Source of the DNA: Desulfobacter sp.
Lineage (GTDB): Bacteria > Desulfobacterota > Desulfobacteria > Desulfobacterales > Desulfobacteraceae
Assembly: GCA_030145005.1 (NCBI GenBank)
Contig: JAQYWJ010000064.1
Coordinates: 1 to 10,153, forward strand
Reading direction: 5' to 3'
DNA: 10,153 bases
Shown here: positions 1-6,591 of the stretch, in pieces
Position numbering within the stretch: the stretch's first letter is position 1
How the letters are laid out: every line of letters begins with the position of its first letter
Translations under genes and position numbers: made by a program
Notes under the pieces: generated by a model
Seen by the model: only the letters and a program-made list of their open reading frames with translations
Database searches by the model: none
What the model was told of the DNA's origin: nothing

Positions 1-1238
1 ATATGCTGGCCATCACCCTGTTTCTTCTTCCCGTCGGCCGGTTGGCCGACATCACTGGAAGGAAAAAAATATTTGTATCCGGTGTGGCCTTATTTGCCCT
101 TGCCACGATTTTGCTGCCCTTTTCCCCTTCCATCGGCATTTTCATTGTCATTCGATTCTTGCAAGGCATTGGCGTGGCGTGTACGGTCTCCACTTCCGTG
201 GCCATTCTCTCTTCTATGGTGCCGAAGGAAAAACGAGGCAAGGCCATGGGCATCATTGTGGCCTGTGTTTATTTAGGTTTGTCCGCCGGTCCCACCCTGG
301 CCGGACTCATGATCACCTGGCTGGGCTGGCAGTGGATCTTTTTTGCTTCCGTCCCCCTTGCCATGGCAGCCCTTATTTTGACCCTGACCCGGCTTAAAGG
401 GGAATGGAAAGGCGCTGAAGGGGAAGCCTTTGACTGGGTGGGCAGCCTCATTTACATGGCAGCGCTCTCCTGTCTGATCGTCGGGGTGTCCCGCCTTGAA
501 AGCGATGCCTGGGCACCGGATATAATAGCGGCAGGAATGGTTTGCATAGTTGGCTTTTCAATTTTTGAATACAGGCACCCATCTCCCATCCTGGATATCC
601 GCCTGCTGTTGGGAAACCGGGTCCTGGCCTTCAGCAACATTGCCACAGGGATCAACTATGCCGCCTCATTTGGGCTCACATTTTTTTTCTCTTTATACCT
701 GCAGGTGGTCAAAGGCATGTCTGCCCAGGCTACAGGTTTTGTGCTCGTTGTCCAACCGATAATTCAGGCGGCGCTGTCACCTTTGTCGGGTACGCTTTCA
801 GACAAGATTTCACCGGCCAAATTATCCACGGCCGGCATGGCCATCTGCGCGGCAGGGCTTGGGTTTGCAGCCTTTCTCGACCAGGATGCAGGAACCCGGC
901 AGGTTCTGGTGGTGCTGGTTATCATGGGTCTGGGATTTGCTGCATTTTCCACACCCAACATGACCACGGTCATGGGCTCTGTGGGGTCAAGACATTACGG
1001 CATTGCCTCCAGCCTTGTGGCCACCATGCGCAGCATCGGCATGCTCACGGCCATGACCATCACGACCCTTCTGCTGAGTATGTTCATGGGTGATGCTGAA
1101 GTCAGCACTGCCACAGCCCCGGGATTTCTCAAGACCATGCACACGGCCTTTATCATTTTCGCCCTGCTCAGTCTGGTGGGGATTATTTTCTCAATGGCCC
1201 GGATGGAACAGACACCAGGCCCGGAGCTAAAACGCTGA
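1..1238 (+). CDS. MFS transporter, DHA2 (EmrB/QacA-like) family, 5'-truncated by the window
   Basis: This is a proton-coupled inner-membrane exporter of the major facilitator superfamily; its substrate cannot be told from sequence. The frame is open from base 1, and the first visible ATG (base 3) sits inside what should be transmembrane helix 2, so roughly 45-50 N-terminal residues lie upstream. Numbering from that ATG, I see motif A GRLADITGRKK (12-22), the motif B-like RFLQG (51-55) in helix 4, and the antiporter motif C-like GLSAGPTLAG (92-101) in helix 5. WQWIFFASVP (109-118), typical of 14-helix DHA2 pumps, follows. About ten further hydrophobic segments complete the 411 visible residues, close to the DHA2 length once the missing part is added. 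The gene ends TGA 2 bp before the YgiQ-like start, so the two are probably cotranscribed. A role in multidrug efflux is only a family-level guess. Confidence 0.9.
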   Translation, partial: MLAITLFLLPVGRLADITGRKKIFVSGVALFALATILLPFSPSIGIFIVIRFLQGIGVACTVSTSVAILSSMVPKEKRGKAMGIIVACVYLGLSAGPTLAGLMITWLGWQWIFFASVPLAMAALILTLTRLKGEWKGAEGEAFDWVGSLIYMAALSCLIVGVSRLESDAWAPDIIAAGMVCIVGFSIFEYRHPSPILDIRLLLGNRVLAFSNIATGINYAASFGLTFFFSLYLQVVKGMSAQATGFVLVVQPIIQAALSPLSGTLSDKISPAKLSTAGMAICAAGLGFAAFLDQDAGTRQVLVVLVIMGLGFAAFSTPNMTTVMGSVGSRHYGIASSLVATMRSIGMLTAMTITTLLLSMFMGDAEVSTATAPGFLKTMHTAFIIFALLSLVGIIFSMARMEQTPGPELKR

Positions 1239-1240
1239 TT

Positions 1241-3055
1241 ATGTTTTTACCCACCACCCGAAAAGAACTTGACGACCTGGACATTGACCGGCTTGATGTG
1301 ATTCTTGTCACCGGCGATACATACATTGACTCCCCGTTCATGGGGGTCAGCCTGATCGGCCGGGTCCTGGAATCAAACGGATTTACCGTGGGCATCATTG
1401 CCCAGCCGGACACGGACAGCGACCGGGACATTTCCCGTTTAGGCGAACCCCGGCTCTTCTGGGGCATCACCGGCGGAGCCGTGGATTCCATGGTGGCCAA
1501 TTACACGGCATCAAAAAAACGGCGCAAACGAGATGACTACACGCCTGGCGGAGAAAACACACGGCGACCTGACCGGGCGGTTATTGTATACACCAATCTT
1601 GTGCGGCGCTTTTTTAAACCAACCGTACCCATTGTGCTGGGCGGCATTGAAGCAAGCCTTCGGCGCATTGCCCACTATGATTTCTGGTCCAATAAAATAC
1701 GACGATCCATCCTGTTTGATGCCAAGGCAGATTATCTTTTGTTCGGCATGGCCCATGCCGGTATCGTGGAACTGGCCCGGGCCCTGAATAACAGGCTGAA
1801 AACGGATAACCGGCCGGCAACAATGCCGGCGGATACACAAGACCCTGTTACACAGATTCCGGGCCTGGGATATATCGCAAAAACACCCAAGGGTATAGAG
1901 CTACCCGCCTATGAAGCGGTTATCAGGGATAAGGACCTTTACATCCAAAGTTTTAAAACCTTTTACAACAATACTGAGCCCATGCATGCCGGCCCCTTAA
2001 GCCAGGCCCATGCAGACCGATTTCTTGTCCTGAATCCACCGGCACCTTTCAGTACCACCAAAGAGATGGACGAAATCCACGATTTGGATTTTCAGCGGGA
2101 TGTTCACCCCTATTACCGGGCCTGGGGCCATGTCCGGGCCATGGACACCATCCGGTTTTCCATTCCCACCCATTACGGCTGCTACGGGGAGTGTAATTTC
2201 TGCGCCATCACCGTACACCAGGGGCGGACGGTCAGATGGCGCAGCAAGAATTCCATCATTGCCGAAGCAAAAAAAATGACCCGGGACAAGGACTTTAAAG
2301 GATATATATTTGACCTGGGCGGCCCCACGGCCAACATGTACGGGTTTGAGTGCGAAAAAAAAATAAAAAAAGGTGCCTGTACCCATCGGCGCTGTCTGTT
2401 CCCAACCCCATGCCCGTCACTTTCACCGGATCACGGCCCCCAGATGGATTTACTCAATGAAATCAGCCGCCTTGCAGGCGTCAAAAAGGTGTTTCTCAAC
2501 TCAGGCATCCGCCATGACCTGATCCTCATGGACAAACAAAAGGGCCAGGCATACTTAAAACAGGTAACAGCCAACCATGTCTCCGGCCAGATGAAGCTGG
2601 CACCGGAACACTGTTCGCCCGGTGTGCTGGCGCTTATGGGAAAACCGGGCATGGACAGCCTTGTTGCGTTCAAACACCGGTTTGAACGTATCTGCAAAAC
2701 GCTGAATAAAAAACAATACCTGACCTATTACCTGATCGCGGCCCATCCCGGCTGTACCATGCGAGAGATGAATGAACTTAAGGCATTTACCCGAAACGAA
2801 CTTCACATCACACCGGAACAGGTCCAGATATTTACGCCCACACCATCCACCTTTTCCACCCTGATGTATTATACCGGCATCGACCCCTTTGCCATGGTGC
2901 CCGTGTTTGTGGAAAAAAATCCCCGGGCAAAGGAGAAGCAAAAACAGATCGTCACCCGAAAAGCAGAGCACCGGCCCCAAGCCCCATCCCGGCAGAACCG
3001 GAATCAGGGCGAATTTTCCAGGCAGGGCAAAAAGAGCCGCCGCCGAAAAAAATAA
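1241..3055 (+). CDS. YgiQ family radical SAM protein (UPF0313)
   Basis: This is a complete 604-residue cytoplasmic protein of the YgiQ radical SAM family, whose reaction is not established. The N-terminal domain (about 1-300) carries the family signatures FLPTT near the start, GDTYIDSPFMG (25-35) and VLGGIEASLRR (132-142). The radical SAM core has the cluster motif C314-x3-C318-x2-C321, which binds the 4Fe-4S cluster used to cleave S-adenosylmethionine. A second cysteine group (C371, C380, C385, C391) follows in the segment after GPTANMYGFEC and is also found in YgiQ relatives. KLAPEH and YLIAAHPGC mark the rest of the core. The C-terminal ~45 residues are Lys/Arg/Gln-rich, low in complexity and probably disordered, as in many family members. 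The start lies 2 bp after the MFS stop. The only SD-like GGAG (1223-1226) is 14 nt away, so translation is probably coupled to the MFS gene. Naming is by family; function is unknown. Confidence 0.95.
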   Translation: MFLPTTRKELDDLDIDRLDVILVTGDTYIDSPFMGVSLIGRVLESNGFTVGIIAQPDTDSDRDISRLGEPRLFWGITGGAVDSMVANYTASKKRRKRDDYTPGGENTRRPDRAVIVYTNLVRRFFKPTVPIVLGGIEASLRRIAHYDFWSNKIRRSILFDAKADYLLFGMAHAGIVELARALNNRLKTDNRPATMPADTQDPVTQIPGLGYIAKTPKGIELPAYEAVIRDKDLYIQSFKTFYNNTEPMHAGPLSQAHADRFLVLNPPAPFSTTKEMDEIHDLDFQRDVHPYYRAWGHVRAMDTIRFSIPTHYGCYGECNFCAITVHQGRTVRWRSKNSIIAEAKKMTRDKDFKGYIFDLGGPTANMYGFECEKKIKKGACTHRRCLFPTPCPSLSPDHGPQMDLLNEISRLAGVKKVFLNSGIRHDLILMDKQKGQAYLKQVTANHVSGQMKLAPEHCSPGVLALMGKPGMDSLVAFKHRFERICKTLNKKQYLTYYLIAAHPGCTMREMNELKAFTRNELHITPEQVQIFTPTPSTFSTLMYYTGIDPFAMVPVFVEKNPRAKEKQKQIVTRKAEHRPQAPSRQNRNQGEFSRQGKKSRRRKK

Positions 3056-3075
3056 CACCACAGCCCGTCAGGCTG
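3046..3075 (-). terminator. Weak terminator candidate for the CDP-alcohol transferase gene
   Basis: Read on the minus strand just beyond the 3096 stop, a 5-bp stem CAGCC/GGCTG with a 5-nt loop (3061-3075) is followed 8 nt later by a run of seven T (3046-3052). The stem is short and the T-run is offset, and it overlaps the last codons of the YgiQ-like gene, so this is only a candidate. Convergent transcription may do part of the work. Confidence 0.3.
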
Positions 3076-3095
3076 AAAATATGTATGGGCACTAG

Positions 3096-4427
3096 TTATC
3101 CGAGTGTACTCGGGGCATTGGGCTTTTGCGCCCAAATCCTGCCGGCAGCCAGGTAAAAAACCACGGACGCCAGGATAAGATACCCGAACATATGGATATT
3201 TTTAGTTTTCAGGATATAGGCTAAAACCACAATGATGGTAGCAGAAATCAGGAAAAAAATGGGTTTGGGGATTTGTTTAAGAATCACCCGGCCCAAATGG
3301 GCAAAACGGATATTGCTGACCATCAGGGTTGTGGAAATAGCGGTGAAAAGCCAAAGCAGCATGGGACCGGCTATAAGGGATGTACCTAAAACAATCAGGG
3401 CACCGGCAGGACTTGGAAATCCGTTGAAAATACCGACAGGCAGGTCTGTGCGCCCCTTGTCCTTGGTAACAAACCGCACCAGACGATAGGCCACACCCAC
3501 CACATAAATCACGGCAAAAAACAGAGAAAAGGTGCCGCCTCTAATGATCACCATATAGGCCGGAGCCAGGCCGAAGCTGATAAAATCAGCTATGTCGTCC
3601 AGCCAGGGACCGTACTTGGTGCCCCCGTGTTTGAGTGCCATGCGCCCGTCAAACAGGTCAAAAAGCTGGCCCATGATGATAACGCAGATGGCCCAGACAT
3701 AACAGTGATGATAGGTTAAAATCAGGCTGGAGACACCGCACATGAAATTGAGCATGGACAGAATATCGGCATAAAGCCAGTTGGGAACAAACTTGAAAAT
3801 CATGGATGCCGCAGAAAGCACAATACAGGCCCCAAGCACCCCGTTACCAATGTTCAACATTCCGGGACTAGTATCCATCAGGGCGCACAGAATCACCAGG
3901 GCAAAACAGATAATAGCCTTGATTTTCCCAAAGTTGTTGGCCGCCCCGGACACCTTGAGCCAGGCCAGCATCCTGCGGGCAAAAAATTGGCCCACCAGTT
4001 CAATCGCCACAAGTATCCAGATCAGTTTAGGGGAAAGGATAGGCAGTCCGGTGACTGAATTAGACGTATAGGCAAATCCAACCAGGGGAGGCAGATAGGT
4101 GAGCTTGTCACACATGGGGTCCAGCCACTCTCCCAACCGGGACACCATATTGCAGCCCCGGGCCACAACCCCGTCAACCCCGTCAAGAATCGCAGCAAAT
4201 GTAAAAATAAAAATGGACAAAGATTGATAGGGCGAAAAAAAATAGAGAAAGAAACCCAAGAAAGCAAGACCTGTACGCCAGTAGCAAATGGCGTTGGGAT
4301 GCATCAGCCACAAATGGGATTCAACAAACTGCCTGACAGATGCCTTTTTCTTCAGGCTGTGGGAAAACCAGAAAAAAAACAGGGTGCCCAAGGCACCGGA
4401 TGCAGTGATTACCAAAATTCGTTCCAT
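3096..4427 (-). CDS. Tandem-domain CDP-alcohol phosphatidyltransferase (PgsA-like half fused to PssA-like half)
   Basis: This is a polytopic inner-membrane enzyme that transfers a phosphatidyl group from CDP-diacylglycerol to an alcohol, giving phospholipid precursors. The 443 residues are about twice the length of a single-domain member. Two signature motifs are visible. The first is canonical: D82-x2-D85-G86-x2-A89-R90-x8-G99-x3-D103-x3-D107, preceded by a HPN motif (43-45). The second is D257-x2-D260-G261-x2-A264, then G273-x3-D277-x3-D281; it keeps all four aspartates but replaces the Arg with Leu265 and is one residue shorter. After it, DFISFGLAPA (281-290) and FNGFPSPAGA (344-353) are typical of phosphatidylserine synthase (PssA), so the C-terminal half is probably PssA-like. 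Each half has about six membrane segments, with two further hydrophobic helices at the C-terminus. The ATG at 4427 has AAGG 9 nt upstream. Which headgroups are used, and whether both halves are active, is not decidable here. Confidence 0.88.
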   Translation of the reverse strand: MERILVITASGALGTLFFFWFSHSLKKKASVRQFVESHLWLMHPNAICYWRTGLAFLGFFLYFFSPYQSLSIFIFTFAAILDGVDGVVARGCNMVSRLGEWLDPMCDKLTYLPPLVGFAYTSNSVTGLPILSPKLIWILVAIELVGQFFARRMLAWLKVSGAANNFGKIKAIICFALVILCALMDTSPGMLNIGNGVLGACIVLSAASMIFKFVPNWLYADILSMLNFMCGVSSLILTYHHCYVWAICVIIMGQLFDLFDGRMALKHGGTKYGPWLDDIADFISFGLAPAYMVIIRGGTFSLFFAVIYVVGVAYRLVRFVTKDKGRTDLPVGIFNGFPSPAGALIVLGTSLIAGPMLLWLFTAISTTLMVSNIRFAHLGRVILKQIPKPIFFLISATIIVVLAYILKTKNIHMFGYLILASVVFYLAAGRIWAQKPNAPSTLG

Positions 4428-4458
4428 GATTCGGCCTTAATATCAGTTAAAAAATTGC

Positions 4459-4498
4459 GGGTGAGATGTCATTGCGGTGCAATTTATCATCTTCACCC
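4459..4498 (-). promoter_or_regulatory. Stem-loop with following T-run in the leader of the CDP-alcohol transferase gene
   Basis: A nested 40-nt hairpin lies 31-71 nt upstream of the ATG at 4427. The outer stem GGGTGA/TCACCC (4459-4464 with 4493-4498) is followed by GATG/CATC (4465-4468 with 4488-4491) and an inner ATTGC/GCAAT (4471-4475 with 4479-4483) with a 3-nt loop. This totals 15 bp with one bulge and one small internal loop. Read on the minus strand it is followed by GCAATTTTTT, giving a terminator-like layout inside the leader. A possible -10 (TATTTT on the minus strand, 4513-4518) would start the transcript just before the hairpin. An attenuator is possible; an operator or a chance structure are alternatives. 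Confidence 0.45.
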
Positions 4499-4600
4499 TA
4501 TCCTGGAAATAAAAAATACGGTTAATTTCCAATTAAATCGACCGAAGGTAAGGGCCATGGAAATTTTAAAATCCACAAATAGGGCGAAGGATTTTTAACT

Positions 4601-4630
4601 TTGGCTTTTGCGCAAGATTAATGGTACCAT
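4601..4630 (+). promoter_or_regulatory. Possible sigma70-type promoter for the CDF gene
   Basis: TTGGCT (4601-4606) and TACCAT (4625-4630) are separated by 18 nt and lie 46 nt upstream of the CDF start. Both boxes match consensus only partly. The rest of the 248-bp divergent intergenic region (4428-4675) holds the leader hairpin above and AT-rich sequence with no gene. Confidence 0.3.
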
Positions 4631-4675
4631 AAAAGCACTAAATCGGTTGAGACATTGTGAACTTAAGAATCCGTC

Positions 4676-5923
4676 ATGGACAAAACCACAGATACTCATC
4701 AGATATTCAAAATTGCAGGTCTGGCCTTTTTGCTGAACCTGATTTTAACGTTTGTAAAGGTGCCCCTTGCTATTCTTACCGGTAGCTTAGCCATTACAGC
4801 CAGCGCCATTGATTCCGGAACAGATGCCGTGGCATCCTTGGTCATTTATGGTGGCATCAAGCTCTCTACCCGCAAAACCCGTTCCTTTCCCCTGGGGCTT
4901 TACAAACTCGAAAATGTAGCTTCCGTAACCATTTCCCTTTTTATTTTTATTGCCGGATATGAAATCGTTAAACAGATCTTCTTTTCGAGCGACAGCCATC
5001 CGCAAATCACGCCGATTTCCATTTTCCTTTTGGCCGGCAGCAGCCTTTCAATATTCGGGTTTGGACAATATGCCCTCCACGTCGGAAAAAAAACCCGGTC
5101 TCCGGTCCTGATTGCTGAAGGCCGCCATCGCCAGGTGGATGTCCTGTCATCCATTGTGGTCCTGGTATCTGTCCTGTTCAGCTATTTTGATCTGCAGACC
5201 GACGTTATGGGAATCTCCATTGACCGGCTTGGCGCAGCATTGATCCTTCTTTTCATTGCAAAAACCGGAGGGGAACTTTTGTCAGACGGCATGCGGGTCC
5301 TTCTGGATGCATCTATTGATTTTCCCACCTTGAACAAAATACGCAGCCTGATCCGTCAAGAACCTGCTGTGGATGAAATCAAATCCCTGATCGGACGCAA
5401 CGCCGGACGGTATCGTTTTATACAGGCTGACATCACCTTAAATGTCAACGATCTTGAAGCGGCGCACAAGATCAGTGAAGCAATCGAACACCGGATTTTA
5501 ACCCAGATTCCCAATATCGAAAAAATAACCATTCATTATGAACCAAAAGTTCGCACCCATGATATTCTGGCGTTGCCCCTGTCGGATAAAAGCGGGCAGA
5601 TCAGCCCTCATTTCGGGGAAGCCCCTTATTTTGCAATACTCTACCGTCACATAGATAAGCATACCATTGATGCAAAAAAGATCATGGAGAATCCCCATTG
5701 CACCGTTTCAACGGCAAAGGGAATCCGTGTGGCAGAGTGGCTGGTTGAGCAAAAAATCACCCATGTGGGAATCAAAGAGAATGTTTCCCACAAAGGCCCG
5801 GGATATGTGCTGTCCAGCGCAGGGATAAAAATAATCCGGATTTCAGCCAAACACCTGAGTGGTGCGGTGCGGGAAATAATGATTCCGGAAAAAAGTGATA
5901 ACGGGATAGAAAAAATTCAATAG
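4676..5923 (+). CDS. Cation diffusion facilitator transporter with C-terminal NifX/NifB-like domain
   Basis: This is an inner-membrane divalent-metal/proton antiporter of the CDF family (Zn, Fe, Mn or Cd class) carrying an extra C-terminal domain. Residues about 10-205 hold six membrane segments. The metal site looks like D46-x3-D50 in helix 2 and H151-x3-D155 in helix 5, the DxxxD/HxxxD arrangement known from FieF. LYKLENV (75-81) is a family motif. Residues ~210-290 form the cytoplasmic CDF regulatory domain. Residues ~297-405 then match the dinitrogenase iron-molybdenum cofactor (NifX/NafY/NifB C-terminal) fold, with the signature HFGEAPYF (312-319) and an RVAEWLVEQKITHVG-type helix/strand. 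That makes 415 residues against roughly 300 for a plain CDF. The ATG at 4676 has only a weak upstream SD (AAG). A CGGC-domain gene follows after 16 bp. Cargo is not known; the fused domain may sense or bind metal or cofactor. Confidence 0.9.
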   Translation: MDKTTDTHQIFKIAGLAFLLNLILTFVKVPLAILTGSLAITASAIDSGTDAVASLVIYGGIKLSTRKTRSFPLGLYKLENVASVTISLFIFIAGYEIVKQIFFSSDSHPQITPISIFLLAGSSLSIFGFGQYALHVGKKTRSPVLIAEGRHRQVDVLSSIVVLVSVLFSYFDLQTDVMGISIDRLGAALILLFIAKTGGELLSDGMRVLLDASIDFPTLNKIRSLIRQEPAVDEIKSLIGRNAGRYRFIQADITLNVNDLEAAHKISEAIEHRILTQIPNIEKITIHYEPKVRTHDILALPLSDKSGQISPHFGEAPYFAILYRHIDKHTIDAKKIMENPHCTVSTAKGIRVAEWLVEQKITHVGIKENVSHKGPGYVLSSAGIKIIRISAKHLSGAVREIMIPEKSDNGIEKIQ

Positions 5924-5939
5924 ATCTAAAGGAGACATC

Positions 5940-6386
5940 GTGGACCAAACAAACAAAATAGGAATCATTATATGCGACCGTTATCGGAGATGTGGGGGAG
6001 GCAAATGTTTTAGATCTCTCAAAAACCGTGAGGGCGCATTCAGCCGATATAAAGACATGGCAGTAGAAATTGTTGGATACACCAGTTGCGACGGCTGTCC
6101 AGGAGGGAATATCGAATATGTGGTGGATGAAATGAAAGCAAACGGGGCTCAGATTATTCATCTGGCCACCGGCCTGATTGTAGGGTATCCACCATGCCCT
6201 CATATTATCTATTTTCATGACTACATCCAGACAAAGTACGGCCTTGAAGTTGTATACGGAACCCACCCCATTCCTGAAAAATATTTGAAAACACACAAAA
6301 AACTGGAAACATGGAACAGCGATGAATGGCAGAAAATCATTATGCCGACCATGAATGATGAAAAGAGCCGTATCGCTTACAACTGA
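5940..6386 (+). CDS. CGGC domain-containing putative metal-binding protein
   Basis: This is a 148-residue soluble, probably cytoplasmic protein of the CGGC domain family (Pfam CGGC), which is thought to bind metal through conserved cysteines and histidines. Its function is unknown. Six cysteines are visible: C12, C18 and C23 in IICDRYRRCGGGKCF, C50 and C53 in the hallmark SCDGCPGGN, and C86 in YPPCPHI, with a histidine at 88. The start is GTG at 5940, chosen because an excellent AAAGGAG (5928-5934) precedes it by 5 nt. The length is normal for the family. It lies 16 bp after the CDF-NifX gene on the same strand with no terminator between, so an operon is likely. Together they suggest metal delivery or sensing coupled to export, which is inference from context. 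A terminator-like stem begins at its stop codon. Confidence 0.88.
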   Translation: MDQTNKIGIIICDRYRRCGGGKCFRSLKNREGAFSRYKDMAVEIVGYTSCDGCPGGNIEYVVDEMKANGAQIIHLATGLIVGYPPCPHIIYFHDYIQTKYGLEVVYGTHPIPEKYLKTHKKLETWNSDEWQKIIMPTMNDEKSRIAYN

Positions 6387-6455
6387 AAAGGCAAGGCCAT
6401 TGAATCGGGCATAAGGGACGCGAAAAAATAACCCCTCAATTTCACTTGCCTTTTT
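6386..6455 (+). terminator. Long-stem terminator candidate after the CGGC gene
   Basis: A 10-bp stem AAAAGGCAAG (6386-6395) pairs with CTTGCCTTTT (6445-6454). It encloses a 49-nt loop with its own pairs: ATTGA (6399-6403) with TCAAT (6436-6440), and GGG with CCC. The 3' arm runs into TTTTT and then more T-rich sequence. The A/T ends make it potentially bidirectional, so it could also stop transcription coming from the OYE-type gene. The large loop makes it atypical. Confidence 0.5.
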
Positions 6456-6474
6456 GTTCATATTTTTCGTTACA

Positions 6475-6508
6475 ACTCCGGGTACATATTCCAATATGTG
6501 CCCGGAGT
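6475..6508. repeat. 15-bp inverted repeat (strong hairpin) between convergent genes
   Basis: ACTCCGGGTACATAT (6475-6489) and ATATGTGCCCGGAGT (6494-6508) are inverted repeats with a 4-nt loop and one G-T wobble. Neither strand has a proper T-run directly after it. It sits between the CGGC gene and the 3' end of the oppositely oriented flavoenzyme gene. It may act as an mRNA 3'-end stabiliser, a back-up terminator or a small dispersed repeat. The remaining sequence between 6509 and 6591 holds nothing I can name. Confidence 0.6.
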
Positions 6509-6591
6509 CGTGCTTTGACTACAAATAAAACTTCGACGCAAGCCCAAATGGAACTTTTAGACGCCCAAGATCAGGTCAAAATCCATGGCTG

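Noticed and set aside
2555..3061. 168-codon open frame on the minus strand
   Set aside because: It is antisense to the YgiQ-like gene, whose motifs leave no doubt about the true frame.
3100..3113. Dyad CCGAGT-GT-ACTCGG at the end of the CDP-alcohol transferase gene
   Set aside because: It lies in the last codons of the gene, has no T-run, and a short palindrome of this kind can arise by chance.
4563..4572. Palindrome ATTTTAAAAT upstream of the CDF gene, considered as a metalloregulator site
   Set aside because: It is pure A/T in an A/T-rich region and does not match a metalloregulator box I can name.
4224..4598. 124-codon plus-strand frame across the divergent intergenic region
   Set aside because: Most of it lies antisense to the CDP-alcohol transferase N-terminus, it has no RBS, and it reads through the leader hairpin.
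5772..6494. 240-codon open frame on the minus strand
   Set aside because: It is antisense to the end of the CDF gene and the whole CGGC gene, both of which have clear family motifs, and its translation shows no recognisable domain.
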